From contig JAKLKA010000048.1 in NCBI GenBank assembly GCA_023150915.1, positions 1 through 44,277 on the forward strand: a DNA stretch of 44,277 bases, in the 5' to 3' direction. This DNA is from Polyangiaceae bacterium (GTDB lineage Bacteria; Myxococcota_A; Polyangia; Polyangiales; Polyangiaceae). Below the pieces are notes generated by a model. It was not told the origin of the DNA. It made no database searches and was given only the letters and a program-made list of their open reading frames with translations. Of this stretch, positions 8,671-16,979 are shown piece after piece (the first letter of the stretch is position 1; every line of letters begins with the position of its first letter). A program made the translations under genes and the position numbers.

Positions 8671-9905
8671 GCGCCGATCTCGCCCAGGCCCTCGACCGCC
8701 TGTACGCGCTGGTGCCCAAGGGCAAAGAGCTGGGGCTCGGGCGCATGCAGGCCGCCTGCGACAAGCTGGGCAACCCCGAGCGCGCGTTCGCCGCGGTGCA
8801 CGTGGCCGGCACCAACGGCAAGGGCACGGTCTCGGCGTTCGTCGCCTCCATCGCGCGGGCTTCGGGCAAGCGCGTGGGGCTCTACACGTCGCCGCACCTG
8901 GTGCGCTTCGCAGAGCGCATCCAGATCGACGGCGCGCCGCTCGACGACGAGACCCTGACGTCGGTGCTCGGCCGGGTGATGGACGCGGCGCCCGATCTGA
9001 CGTTCTTCGAGACCGCCACGCTGGCGGCGTTCTTGGCCTTCCAAGACGCGAAGGTCGAGCTGGCCGTGCTCGAGGTCGGCCTGGGCGGTCGCCTCGACGC
9101 CACCAACGTGATCCCGCCGCCGAAGGTGGCGGCCATCACCCGGGTGGCCTTCGATCACATGGACGAGCTCGGCGACTCGCTGAGCAAGATCGCCACCGAG
9201 AAGGCCGGGATCATCAAGAAGGGCTCGACCGTGGTGGTCGGCAAGCTTCACCCCGACGCCCGCGACGTGGTCGAGCGGCAGGTGGCGCAGGTGGGCGCGC
9301 ACCTGGTGGCGCTCTCGAGCCCCGAGCCCATCCCCGGCGCTGCCCTCGCCTACCCGCGCTTCGCCATGTTCGGCTCGAACCTGGCGGTGGCCGTCACCGT
9401 GGCCCAAGAGCTGGGCATCGCCCCGCGCACCATCGCCGACGGCATCGAGGCCGCGCAGTGGCCGGGTCGCAACGAGCTGCTCCACCGCAACGGCCAAGAG
9501 CTCACCTTGCTGGACTGCGCACACAACCCCGACGGGACGGTGGCGCTCTCGCACGTGCTCGACCCGTCGATCTTGGGCGAGATCGAGAGCCGCCGGGACG
9601 TGGCCCTGGTGTTCGGCGCGCTCAAGCGCAAGAGCTGGAAGGCCATGCTGCGCCGGCTGGACCAGGTGGCCGCGCACAAGTTCTTCGTGGCGCCCCCCCT
9701 GCCCGAAGACAAGGTGGCCGATCCGAAGGCGATGGCTGCCGCATTCACCGGCACCGTGGCGCCGAGCATCGCCGAGGCCCTGAGCATGGCGCGCGCCAAG
9801 GTCGGGCAGTCGGGCCTGGTGGTGGTGACCGGTTCCATCTATCTGGTGGGCGCCGCGCGGGCCCTGCTCTTGAACGTTCCGGCGGATCCCCCCGTGGACA
9901 TGTGA
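8667..9905 (+). CDS. folC: Bifunctional folylpolyglutamate/dihydrofolate synthase
   Basis: The 412-residue product fits the Mur-ligase-like FolC family. It has P-loop GTNGKGT at 48-54, YTSPHLVRFAERI, the EVGLGGRLDATNV segment, FDHMDELGDS, EKAGIIKKG and the C-terminal domain with LLDCAHNPDG. It adds L-Glu to dihydropteroate and then further Glu residues to tetrahydrofolate, using ATP, in the cytoplasm. The GTG start lies in the accD stop. Open frame continues upstream inside accD, but homologous sequence begins at SADLAQALDRLYAL, which supports the chosen start. Confidence 0.95.
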   Translation: MSADLAQALDRLYALVPKGKELGLGRMQAACDKLGNPERAFAAVHVAGTNGKGTVSAFVASIARASGKRVGLYTSPHLVRFAERIQIDGAPLDDETLTSVLGRVMDAAPDLTFFETATLAAFLAFQDAKVELAVLEVGLGGRLDATNVIPPPKVAAITRVAFDHMDELGDSLSKIATEKAGIIKKGSTVVVGKLHPDARDVVERQVAQVGAHLVALSSPEPIPGAALAYPRFAMFGSNLAVAVTVAQELGIAPRTIADGIEAAQWPGRNELLHRNGQELTLLDCAHNPDGTVALSHVLDPSILGEIESRRDVALVFGALKRKSWKAMLRRLDQVAAHKFFVAPPLPEDKVADPKAMAAAFTGTVAPSIAEALSMARAKVGQSGLVVVTGSIYLVGAARALLLNVPADPPVDM

Positions 9906-9912
9906 GGTCGGC

Positions 9913-10398
9913 ATGCCGTCGTTCGACGTCGTCTCCAAGGTGGCCTGGGCGGAAGTGACGAATGCCCTCGACCAAGCGTCGCGGGAGGTCGGCCAGCGCT
10001 TCGACTTCAAGGACACCGAGACCAGCCTCGAGAAGACCGAAGAGGGCATCGTGGTCCGCGCGAACAGTGAAGAGCGCGCTCAGGCCGCGGTCGGAGTGCT
10101 GCAAGAGAAGCTGATCCGCCGCAAGGTGAGCCTGAAGCACCTGGACGTAGGCGACCCCACGCCCGGGCCCAAGGGCTCGGCCCGCATCTTGGTGAAGATC
10201 AAAGAGGGCATCGAGCAAGACAAGGCGAAGCAGGTCCTGAAGCTGCTCAAGGACAAGAAGCTGAAGGTCCAGGCGTCGATCCAGGGGGACAGCGTGCGCA
10301 TCACGGGCAAGAAGAAGGACGACCTGCAAGAGGTCATTGCACTGCTCCGGGCCGAAGACTTCGGCATCGTGCTGTCATTCGAGAACTTCAGGGATTGA
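9913..10398 (+). CDS. yajQ: YajQ-family nucleotide-binding protein
   Basis: The 161-residue product matches YajQ along its full length: MPSFDVVSKV at the start, RFDFKDTET, the two ferredoxin-like halves, and the C-terminal GIVLSFENFRD. Family members bind nucleotides; one from Xanthomonas is reported as a cyclic-di-GMP effector, and E. coli YajQ binds GTP, ATP and tRNA. Which applies here cannot be told from sequence. It starts seven bases after folC and is followed two bases later by glmM, so it sits inside the accD-folC-yajQ-glmM run. Confidence 0.95.
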   Translation: MPSFDVVSKVAWAEVTNALDQASREVGQRFDFKDTETSLEKTEEGIVVRANSEERAQAAVGVLQEKLIRRKVSLKHLDVGDPTPGPKGSARILVKIKEGIEQDKAKQVLKLLKDKKLKVQASIQGDSVRITGKKKDDLQEVIALLRAEDFGIVLSFENFRD

Positions 10399-10400
10399 GC

Positions 10401-11768
10401 ATGAACCCCAGGCGGCTCTTCGGGACCGACGGCATTCGCGGCAAGGCCAACGTGCCGCCCATGACCCCCGAGCTGGTGGTGCGGCTCGGCCGGGCGATTG
10501 CGCTGGTGGCGCGGCGGGACGCGGGTCGGGCGCCGCGCATCGTGATCGGGAAAGACACGCGCCTCTCGGGCTACATGCTGGAGACGGCCCTCGAAGCCGG
10601 GATCTGCGCCATGGGCGGTCGCGTGCTGCTCACCGGGCCCATGCCCACCCCCGCCGTGGCCAACCTGACCCAGAGCATGCGGGCCGACGCCGGCGTGGTG
10701 ATCAGCGCCAGCCACAACCCCTACGACGACAACGGTATCAAGATCTTCGGGCCCGACGGCTTCAAGCTGGCCGACGAGCGCGAGGCCGAGATCGAGCGTT
10801 TGCTCGACGACGCGGCGCTCGATCAGCGCCCGTGCACCGGCGAGCGCGTCGGTCGCGCCGAGCGCATCGACGACGCCACGGGGCGCTACATCGTGTATGC
10901 GAAGAACGCGTTCCCGAAAGAGCTGACGCTGAACGGGCTCAAGGTGGTGGTCGACGCCGCCCACGGCGCGGCCTATCGCGTGGCGCCGCTGGTGTTCAGC
11001 GAGCTCGGGGCGGAAGTCACGGCCATTGGCGTCACGCCGAACGGCAAGAACATCAACAAGGCCTGCGGTGCCCTGCACCCGGCGGCGATGGTGCGCGAGG
11101 TGCTCAAGCGGCAGGCCCACATCGGCATTGCGCTCGACGGCGACGCCGACCGGGTGATCATCGCCGACGAACGCGGCCAGATCGTGGACGGCGACGCGGT
11201 GATGGCGCTGTGCGCCACCCGCATGCTGAAGGCCGGAAAGCTGAACGGCGGCACCGTGGTCGCCACCGTGATGAGCAACATGGGCCTGGACCGCGCCCTG
11301 GCCCCCCTGGGCGGTCGGGTCGAGCGCACCGCGGTCGGCGACCGCTACGTGGTCGAGTGCATGCGCAAGAACGGCTACGCCTTCGGTGGCGAGCAGAGCG
11401 GCCACCTGGTGTTCCTCGAGCACGCCACCACGGGCGACGGCGTGGTCGGTGCCCTGCAGGTGCTGGCGGTGATGGTGGCCGAAGAGCGGCCGCTGTCCGA
11501 GCTGGCCCACGTGATGGAGAAGGTGCCGCAGCTGCTCGAGAACGTGGTCCTGCCCATGCGCCGGCCGATCGACGAGATGCCCGAGCTCACCCGAGAGATC
11601 CGCAGGGTCGAGGCCGAGCTCGGGCGCGACGGGCGGGTGCTGGTCCGGTGGAGCGGCACCGAGCCCAAGCTGCGGTTGATGGTCGAGGGGCCCGACATGA
11701 GCCGGCTCGAGGCGGTGGTCCGCACCATGGCCGACGCCGCGCGCTCGGACATGGGCGTCGCCCGGTGA
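10401..11768 (+). CDS. glmM: Phosphoglucosamine mutase
   Basis: The 455-residue product converts glucosamine-6-phosphate to glucosamine-1-phosphate on the way to UDP-GlcNAc for peptidoglycan and LPS. Diagnostic segments are FGTDGIRG at the N-terminus, the phosphoserine loop ISASHNP (Ser104), the metal loop DGDADRV, the sugar-binding GGEQSGH and the phosphate-binding VRWSGTEPK near the C-terminus. ATG 10401 is preferred over a TTG two codons earlier that lies in the yajQ stop. The downstream ABC ATPase gene overlaps by GTGA. Confidence 0.97.
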   Translation: MNPRRLFGTDGIRGKANVPPMTPELVVRLGRAIALVARRDAGRAPRIVIGKDTRLSGYMLETALEAGICAMGGRVLLTGPMPTPAVANLTQSMRADAGVVISASHNPYDDNGIKIFGPDGFKLADEREAEIERLLDDAALDQRPCTGERVGRAERIDDATGRYIVYAKNAFPKELTLNGLKVVVDAAHGAAYRVAPLVFSELGAEVTAIGVTPNGKNINKACGALHPAAMVREVLKRQAHIGIALDGDADRVIIADERGQIVDGDAVMALCATRMLKAGKLNGGTVVATVMSNMGLDRALAPLGGRVERTAVGDRYVVECMRKNGYAFGGEQSGHLVFLEHATTGDGVVGALQVLAVMVAEERPLSELAHVMEKVPQLLENVVLPMRRPIDEMPELTREIRRVEAELGRDGRVLVRWSGTEPKLRLMVEGPDMSRLEAVVRTMADAARSDMGVAR

Positions 11769-12454
11769 GCGTGATCGTCGCCCAGGGGCTGACGCGCACG
11801 TTCGGCACCGGCGAAGCCGCCCGACGTGCCGTGGACGACGTCTCGCTCTCGGTGGCTGCCGGCGAGGTGGTGCTGATCTTCGGCCCCAGCGGCTGCGGCA
11901 AGAGCACCCTCTTGGCGCTGATCGGCGGGCTGGACCGGGCCTTTTCCGGCAGCCTGAGCCTGTTCGGTCAGGACGTGGCCACGCTCTCGGATGCGGCGCT
12001 CTCGCGACTGCGCGGTGAGAAGATCGGCTTCGTGTTCCAGGCTTTTCACCTCTTGGCCCATCTGTCGGTGATCGAGAACGTGATGGCGCCAGCGCTGTTC
12101 TCGCCGCACGACCGGCACGAGGGCGAGGTGCGGGCCCGCGCCGGCGAGGTGCTGGCGCGGGTGGGCCTGGCCGATCGGGCGCTCTCGGGCCCGGCAGAGC
12201 TCTCGGGCGGGCAGCGCCAGCGGGTGGCGATTGCCCGCGCCCTGCTCCACCAGCCCAGCCTGCTCTTGTGCGACGAGCCCACCGGCAACCTGGACCGCAA
12301 GACCGGCGAGCAGATCATCGAGCTGTTCGCCGAGCTCCACGCCGAGCTTGGCACCACGATCGTGATCGTGACCCACGAAGAGCGCCTCTCGCGGCTCGCG
12401 GATCGGACCCTGGACATGGTCGACGGCAAGCTGGAAGCGGGGAGCGCGCCGTGA
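11765..12454 (+). CDS. ABC transporter ATP-binding protein (MacB/LolD/FtsE type)
   Basis: The 229-residue product is a complete nucleotide-binding subunit. It has Walker A GPSGCGKST (about 40-48), Q-loop in FVFQAFHLLAHL, signature LSGGQRQRVAIARAL, Walker B LLLCDEPTGNLD and H-loop IVTHEE. The LLAHLSVIENVM stretch and short length fit the LolD/MacB/FtsE group, which drive mechanotransmission across the inner membrane rather than classic import. The GTG start overlaps glmM and the 3' end overlaps the permease gene, so it forms a pair with that permease. Confidence 0.93.
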   Translation: MSVIVAQGLTRTFGTGEAARRAVDDVSLSVAAGEVVLIFGPSGCGKSTLLALIGGLDRAFSGSLSLFGQDVATLSDAALSRLRGEKIGFVFQAFHLLAHLSVIENVMAPALFSPHDRHEGEVRARAGEVLARVGLADRALSGPAELSGGQRQRVAIARALLHQPSLLLCDEPTGNLDRKTGEQIIELFAELHAELGTTIVIVTHEERLSRLADRTLDMVDGKLEAGSAP

Positions 12455-13833
12455 GGCTCCGAGCGCTGGGCAAGATGGTCCGCGGCGAGCTTCGCCGCAC
12501 CCGCGGGCCGCTGGTGACCGCCGGCTTCGGCATCGCCGTGGGCGTGGCGTCGCTGGTGTTCTTCCTGGCCCTGGGGCTCGGCGCCCGCCGGGTGCTGCTG
12601 GGCGACGTGTTCCCCATCGATCAGGTGGAGCTCGAGCCGAAGAAGACCAGCGCGGGGCTCATCGCGCTGCTCGGCGGTGTGCACGAGCCCGCGGGCATCG
12701 ACGCCCAGAGCGTGGAGCGGCTGAAGGCGCTTCCGGGCGTGAAAGAGGTCTTCCCCAAGCTCCGCTTCCGCTTCCCGAGCATGGCCCGCGGCGGCAAAGA
12801 GATCCTGGGGACCGAGATCGGGACCCACGAGATGGTCGGCGACGGCATCGACCCCGCGCTGGTCGCGGGCACGGTGACGGGGTTTCGCGACCCGCTCGAG
12901 ACGCCCGGCGCCGAGTGCCGCAGCGACGCCGACTGCAAGGGCCCGCAGTATTGCGAGCGACCCAGCGCCAGCCCCCAGGGCCAGTGCTCCGATCCCGTGC
13001 CTGCCCTGGTCAGCCGCTACCTGGTCGAGCTGTTCGATCACGGCGTGGCGCCCGCGCACGGTCTGCCGCCCGTGGCCGAGACGCTGATCGGCCGCGCGCA
13101 GGGTGTGGCCTTCGAGCTGACACTCGGCAACTCGCTGCTCGGCGTCGCCCGCCACGGCGAGCAGCGCAAGGCGCGGGTGAAGGTGGTCGGCATCTCGCCC
13201 AAGGCCATCGATCTCGGGGTGACCCTGCCGGCCGAGGTAGTGCGGCGCTGGAACCGCGAGTACGCCGGCGAGGCAGCGGCGACGCGCTATTCGAGCGTGG
13301 TGGTGCGGGTCGGCGGCGCCGGCGACACCGGTCACTTGATCGACGCGGCCGCCGGCTTGGGCCTGGTGCCCCATGACACCCGCGCGCGGGACGTGAGCGT
13401 GCTCATCTCGGCCGTGCTCGCGCTGCTGGTGCTGGTGGCCTCGGTGATCCTGGCCGTGGCCGCGGCCAACATCGCCCACACCTTCCGCATGCTGGTGGCC
13501 GAACGCCAGCACGAGATCGGCCTGTATCGAGCCCTGGGCGCCAGCGCTCGAGACATCCGGCTCTGGCTGTCGTCGCTGGCGCTGGTGATCGGCACCCTGG
13601 CCGGGCTGGGCGGCGCGCTGGTGGCGCGGGGCGGCGCACTGATCGCCGACTGGCGTGCGGCCAAAGATCTTCCCGACTTCCCCTTCAAGCCCGAGTCGTT
13701 CTTCGTCTTCCCCGGGTGGCTCTGGCTGCTCGCCATCGGGTTCGCGTCGCTGTTCGCGCTGCTCGGCGCGATGGGCCCCGCCCGCCGCGCCGCCCGGACC
13801 GATCCCGCCCAGGCCCTGACCCGGGATCGCTGA
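12451..13833 (+). CDS. FtsX/MacB-type ABC permease with a Cys-rich periplasmic insert
   Basis: The 460-residue inner-membrane permease has one transmembrane helix near the N-terminus (about 22-44), a long periplasmic domain and three C-terminal helices (about 315-345, 365-395, 425-450). The cytoplasmic hallmark EIGLYRALGAS follows the second helix. The ending RRAARTDPAQAL is typical of the MacB/LolC/FtsX superfamily. Unusually, residues 156-179 of the periplasmic domain carry four cysteines (156, 162, 168, 179) in a CRSDADC-type arrangement. The GTG start overlaps the ATPase stop. Substrate unknown; lipoprotein trafficking, a peptide or envelope signalling are all possible. Confidence 0.88.
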   Translation: MRLRALGKMVRGELRRTRGPLVTAGFGIAVGVASLVFFLALGLGARRVLLGDVFPIDQVELEPKKTSAGLIALLGGVHEPAGIDAQSVERLKALPGVKEVFPKLRFRFPSMARGGKEILGTEIGTHEMVGDGIDPALVAGTVTGFRDPLETPGAECRSDADCKGPQYCERPSASPQGQCSDPVPALVSRYLVELFDHGVAPAHGLPPVAETLIGRAQGVAFELTLGNSLLGVARHGEQRKARVKVVGISPKAIDLGVTLPAEVVRRWNREYAGEAAATRYSSVVVRVGGAGDTGHLIDAAAGLGLVPHDTRARDVSVLISAVLALLVLVASVILAVAAANIAHTFRMLVAERQHEIGLYRALGASARDIRLWLSSLALVIGTLAGLGGALVARGGALIADWRAAKDLPDFPFKPESFFVFPGWLWLLAIGFASLFALLGAMGPARRAARTDPAQALTRDR

Positions 13834-13894
13834 CGGCGCACCCGCGTCGATAACCCGTTCCATTGTGCGCAGACACCGCCTAAGCCTGGGACCG

Positions 13895-14974
13895 ATGCCT
13901 CACGCCCTCTCCCTGCCCCAGCTCTGCGGTCAGCTCTTGGTCGTCGGCTTCAGCGGCACCAGCCTGCCCCCTGCCCTGGAGACCGCCCTGCGCGCGGGGC
14001 GCATGGGTGGCGTGATCGTCTTCAAGCGCAACCTGCCGACCCTCGAGGTGGCTCACGCGCTCAACTGCGCCGCGCTCGGCGCCGCGGCGGCCGATCTTCC
14101 GCCGTTCATCGCGGTCGACCAAGAGGGCGGCCGGGTCGGCCGCCTGCCCCCGCCGTTCCTGAAGCTGCCAGCGATGAAGAAGCTCGGCGCGCTGGGCGAC
14201 GAGAGCTTGCTTCGGCGCGTGGGCAGCGTGCTCGGCAGCGAGCTCCAGAAGCTCGGCTACAACCTGGACTTTGCGCCGGTGCTGGACGTCGACTCGAACC
14301 CCGACAACCCGGTGATCGGCGACCGCGCCTTCTCCGCCGATCCGGCCGAGGTCGCGCGCCTGGCCAGCGCCCTGCTCGAGGGCCTGCAGGCGGCCGGCGT
14401 GATGGCCTGCGGCAAGCACTTCCCGGGTCACGGCGACACGCACCTCGACAGCCACCTGGAGCTCCCCTTCGTACGCCACCCCGAGGCGCGCCTGCGCGCC
14501 GTCGAGCTTCCCCCGTTTCACCAGGCGGTGAACCGGGGGGTTGCCACGCTGATGACGGCGCACGTGGTCTACGACGGCCTGGACGCCGATCGGCCCGCCA
14601 CGCTCTCGCCCCGGATCTCGACCGAGCTCTTGCGCGGCGAGCTGGGCTTCGAGGGCGTGCTGTTCAGCGACGATCTCGAGATGCGGGCGCTGGCCGACCG
14701 GATGAGCGTGGAGGAGAGCGCCGTCGGCGCGATCCGCGCCGGCTGCGACGCGCTGCTCGTGTGCAGCGATCTCGCGCTGGCCGAGCGCGCCCACGCCGCC
14801 CTGGTCCGCGAGGCCGAGCGCGACGCCGACTTCCGGGCCCGCTGCACTCAGGCCGCGACCCGCGGGCTGGCGACTCGCCGGCGCTTCCCGCCCCGGCCCG
14901 ACGCGGACGCGAGCGGCGTCGGCGGCCGTGAGGCACGGGAGCTCGAGGCGGAGATCGCTTCCAGGCTGGCCTGA
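13895..14974 (+). CDS. nagZ: Glycoside hydrolase family 3 beta-N-acetylhexosaminidase (NagZ-like)
   Basis: The 359-residue product matches NagZ: AVDQEGGRVGRL, NLDFAPVLDVDSNPDN, the loop signature KHFPGHGDT with its His, and the nucleophile Asp in FSDDLEM. NagZ removes GlcNAc from 1,6-anhydroMurNAc peptides during wall recycling. No signal peptide is evident, as expected for the cytoplasmic enzyme. ATG 13895 begins just before the conserved LCGQLLVVGF; a further upstream in-frame codon lacks support. The gene follows the permease by 61 bases and ends at a convergent terminator. Confidence 0.92.
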   Translation: MPHALSLPQLCGQLLVVGFSGTSLPPALETALRAGRMGGVIVFKRNLPTLEVAHALNCAALGAAAADLPPFIAVDQEGGRVGRLPPPFLKLPAMKKLGALGDESLLRRVGSVLGSELQKLGYNLDFAPVLDVDSNPDNPVIGDRAFSADPAEVARLASALLEGLQAAGVMACGKHFPGHGDTHLDSHLELPFVRHPEARLRAVELPPFHQAVNRGVATLMTAHVVYDGLDADRPATLSPRISTELLRGELGFEGVLFSDDLEMRALADRMSVEESAVGAIRAGCDALLVCSDLALAERAHAALVREAERDADFRARCTQAATRGLATRRRFPPRPDADASGVGGREARELEAEIASRLA

Positions 14975-14980
14975 GCCACA

Positions 14981-15013
14981 AAAAGACGAAGGCCCCGCGT
15001 TGCCGCGAGGCCC
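14981..15013 (-). terminator. Rho-independent terminator for the Cys-rich gene (may work both ways)
   Basis: The stem 14991-14999 pairs with 15004-15012 (nine positions, one mismatch) around a TTGC loop. Read on the minus strand it is followed, after a short spacer, by CTTTTTG, a proper U-tract for transcripts of the gene at 15038-16330. On the plus strand, after nagZ, the hairpin is present but the trailing bases are only modestly T-rich. Confidence 0.75.
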
Positions 15014-15037
15014 TCGTTCATCCAGAGGCTTCTGGAA

Positions 15038-16330
15038 TCAGCCGGCGCCAGCCGAGCCGCTTGCCGAAGCGCTCGCCTTGACCGACACGTTCAGGCTGAC
15101 CGAAGCGTCCGCCTGAGCCTTGAGCGATGCCACGAGGCAGCCGCCGACCTTGAGCGCAGCCTGGCCGCCGCCCTTGACCGCCGCCTGCACGCCCTCGATC
15201 GAGGCCTTCACGTTGGCGATGGCGCCCTCGATGCGGGCCTTCATGCCGAGCGTGACCTTGAGCAGCGCCGGGAGGTTCTTCTCCAGCGCGCCCTTGAGCT
15301 TGGCCGACGCCTCGGCGTCCGCCGCACCCGAGAAGTTCACGCTGACCGAGGCCGGGGTGCACTCGAGCTTGGCGCTGACCTCAGCGTCGCAGTTCGCCTT
15401 GCACTCCGCGCTCATCTTCGGCGGAACGACCTCACCGGAGCACTTCGGCTCCTTGATCTCCACCGAGCAGCCGCCCGAGCACGAGCCTTCGCACTTGGCT
15501 TGGCCCTTGACCTCGCACGTAGCCGAGCACTTGCCCGAGCACTTGCCCTTGCAGGTGCCCTTGGCGTTCGCCGAGCACTTGCCTTCGCACTTGCCCTTGC
15601 AGGCGCCCTTGTTCTTGTCGCCGGCGGTGGAGGCCTGGCCGTCGCACTTGCCTTCGCAAGCGCCGCCGCAGGTGCCGCTGAAGTCAGCCTCGCAGCTGCC
15701 CTCGCACGAGCCGCCGCAGGTGCCTTCGCACTTGGCGCCGGCTTCGACGGTGCAACCGCCCTTGCACTCGCCCTCGCACTTGCCGCTGATCTCGCCGCCC
15801 TCGCACTTGACCTCGGCCTTGCCGCCCGAGACGCTCGCGTCGCAGGAGCCAGCGCACTCGGCCATGGCGTTCATCGAGGCAGAGCACTTCGGGGGAACGA
15901 CCTTGACGTCCAGCTTGCCGCTGATCTTCGCCTTGGCCTTGACCTCACCGAGGATCTTCACCGCAGCCTGGCAGGCGGCCTCGGCCTTCTTGCCGGGACC
16001 CTCTTCCTTGGCAGCGACGTCTTCGTCGCTCGCGCCGAGGTCCTTGGCGAGGTTGGCGCACGCGAGCGTGACGTCGCCCTCGACCTGAGCCGCGAGGTTC
16101 TTCAAGTTCGCGCCCGCAGCGAGCGCGCCCTTGATCTTGCCTTCCATCTCCGCCTGGAGGCCGAAGTTGGCCTTCATGATCGCGCTCGGATCACTGATGT
16201 CTGCCGGGCAGGACCCGGGGAGACCAGGCAGACCCGGCATGCCGCCACAGTTCATGAGCAGCGGAGCTGCAATCAGGGCCGCGGTGCCGAGCACCGGACC
16301 ACCCACCATGCGCCAACGATTACCGACCAT
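15038..16330 (-). CDS. Secreted Cys-rich protein with tandem CxxxC array
   Basis: This 430-residue secreted protein belongs to no family I can name. It has an N-terminal signal (hydrophobic 12-27; Cys28 in LLMNCGG is a possible but atypical lipobox). A helical region spans 43-135. The core at 149-324 has 28 cysteines, mostly spaced CxxxC with Gly and charged spacers (for example CEGTCGGSCEGSC). An amphipathic C-terminal helical region spans 335-400, and an Ala/Ser/Gly tail ends the protein. Two related modules starting VVPPK (about 144-180 and 301-331) flank the core. The start is secure: GGAGGAA lies nine bases before the ATG. Cys density suggests metal binding or disulfide-stabilised fibres; neither is proven. 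It has its own promoter region and terminator, so it is likely monocistronic. Confidence 0.85.
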   Translation of the reverse strand: MVGNRWRMVGGPVLGTAALIAAPLLMNCGGMPGLPGLPGSCPADISDPSAIMKANFGLQAEMEGKIKGALAAGANLKNLAAQVEGDVTLACANLAKDLGASDEDVAAKEEGPGKKAEAACQAAVKILGEVKAKAKISGKLDVKVVPPKCSASMNAMAECAGSCDASVSGGKAEVKCEGGEISGKCEGECKGGCTVEAGAKCEGTCGGSCEGSCEADFSGTCGGACEGKCDGQASTAGDKNKGACKGKCEGKCSANAKGTCKGKCSGKCSATCEVKGQAKCEGSCSGGCSVEIKEPKCSGEVVPPKMSAECKANCDAEVSAKLECTPASVSVNFSGAADAEASAKLKGALEKNLPALLKVTLGMKARIEGAIANVKASIEGVQAAVKGGGQAALKVGGCLVASLKAQADASVSLNVSVKASASASGSAGAG

Positions 16331-16589
16331 CTTCAATTCCTCCTCGGAAGCACTGCATTCCAAAGCCGCGGGGGACGCTACACCCAGAAGCCCACGCTTT
16401 GGAAGCGCGGTCTGAGGGTCCGGTGTCGCCCGCCTGGGTCTTTCCGCGAGCCCGTGCCGAGAGTCGGTTCGAGCCCATCCTGTGACGCTCGCCGGGCACA
16501 TCCCGGCTCACGTCGCCGGGCATATCGCCTCGATTTCGGGGAAAGTAAAGACTTTTGTTCAGTGCCGGCGGCGCCGGGCACGGCAAAAA
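16331..16589. promoter_or_regulatory. Promoter region of the Cys-rich protein gene
   Basis: This 259-bp gap precedes the Cys-rich gene (minus strand). It holds a strong Shine-Dalgarno at about 16339-16345 and an AT-richer patch at about 16543-16560 (minus-strand AAAAGTCTTTACTTT) unlike the surrounding DNA, where a promoter may lie. A CCGGC/GCCGG stem around 16564-16576 could be part of the 3' end of the tkt-DUF433 transcript. No defined operator was recognised. Confidence 0.45.
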
Positions 16590-16979
16590 CTACCGGGATC
16601 GCTGGCCCGAGTTGCCTTTGCCCTGGCGCGCGGCGCGCATCGTGGCGGGGGCGGGCTCGGCGAAGGGCAGCTCGACCTGGGACGGATTGCGCGGGTGGGG
16701 CGAGCGCGCCCCGGTGCGCTCCAGCATTTCGCGCTCTTGCTCGAGGTCGGCCTCGATCACCTCCAGGTTGTCGAGGGCGAAGGCCAGGGCGTCGAACACC
16801 TTGGCGGGCTCGAGCTGTGGGTAGCGCTTGAGGATGGTCTCGATGCGCGCGCCGTTCTTGTAGAAGGCGTAGAGCCGGCGGACCGGGATGCGCGTATCGG
16901 CGACGTGGGGGCTGCCGCCCAGCACCTTCGTGTCGACCCGCACGTGAGGGTGCGGCACGAGCACGATGGGCAGGCTCAT
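16590..16979 (-). CDS. DUF433 domain protein
   Basis: The 129-residue product has an N-terminal DUF433-like winged-helix domain (about 20-75). It includes SPHVADTRIPVRRLYAFYKNG, here trimmed to the key GxPHVxxTRIPV pattern, and the helical VFDALAFALDN stretch. A basic, disordered tail follows. DUF433 proteins are often antitoxins of PIN-type toxins, but no toxin gene is adjacent. Its ATG sits in the transketolase stop codon (ATGA), so it is co-translated with tkt. Role here unknown; DNA binding is a reasonable inference from the family. Confidence 0.78.
   Translation of the reverse strand: MSLPIVLVPHPHVRVDTKVLGGSPHVADTRIPVRRLYAFYKNGARIETILKRYPQLEPAKVFDALAFALDNLEVIEADLEQEREMLERTGARSPHPRNPSQVELPFAEPAPATMRAARQGKGNSGQRSR

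Noticed and set aside
10337-11764. Upstream extension of the ABC ATPase frame
   Set aside because: It lies antiphase inside glmM and reads as Arg-rich nonsense; the ATPase domain begins at GTG 11765.
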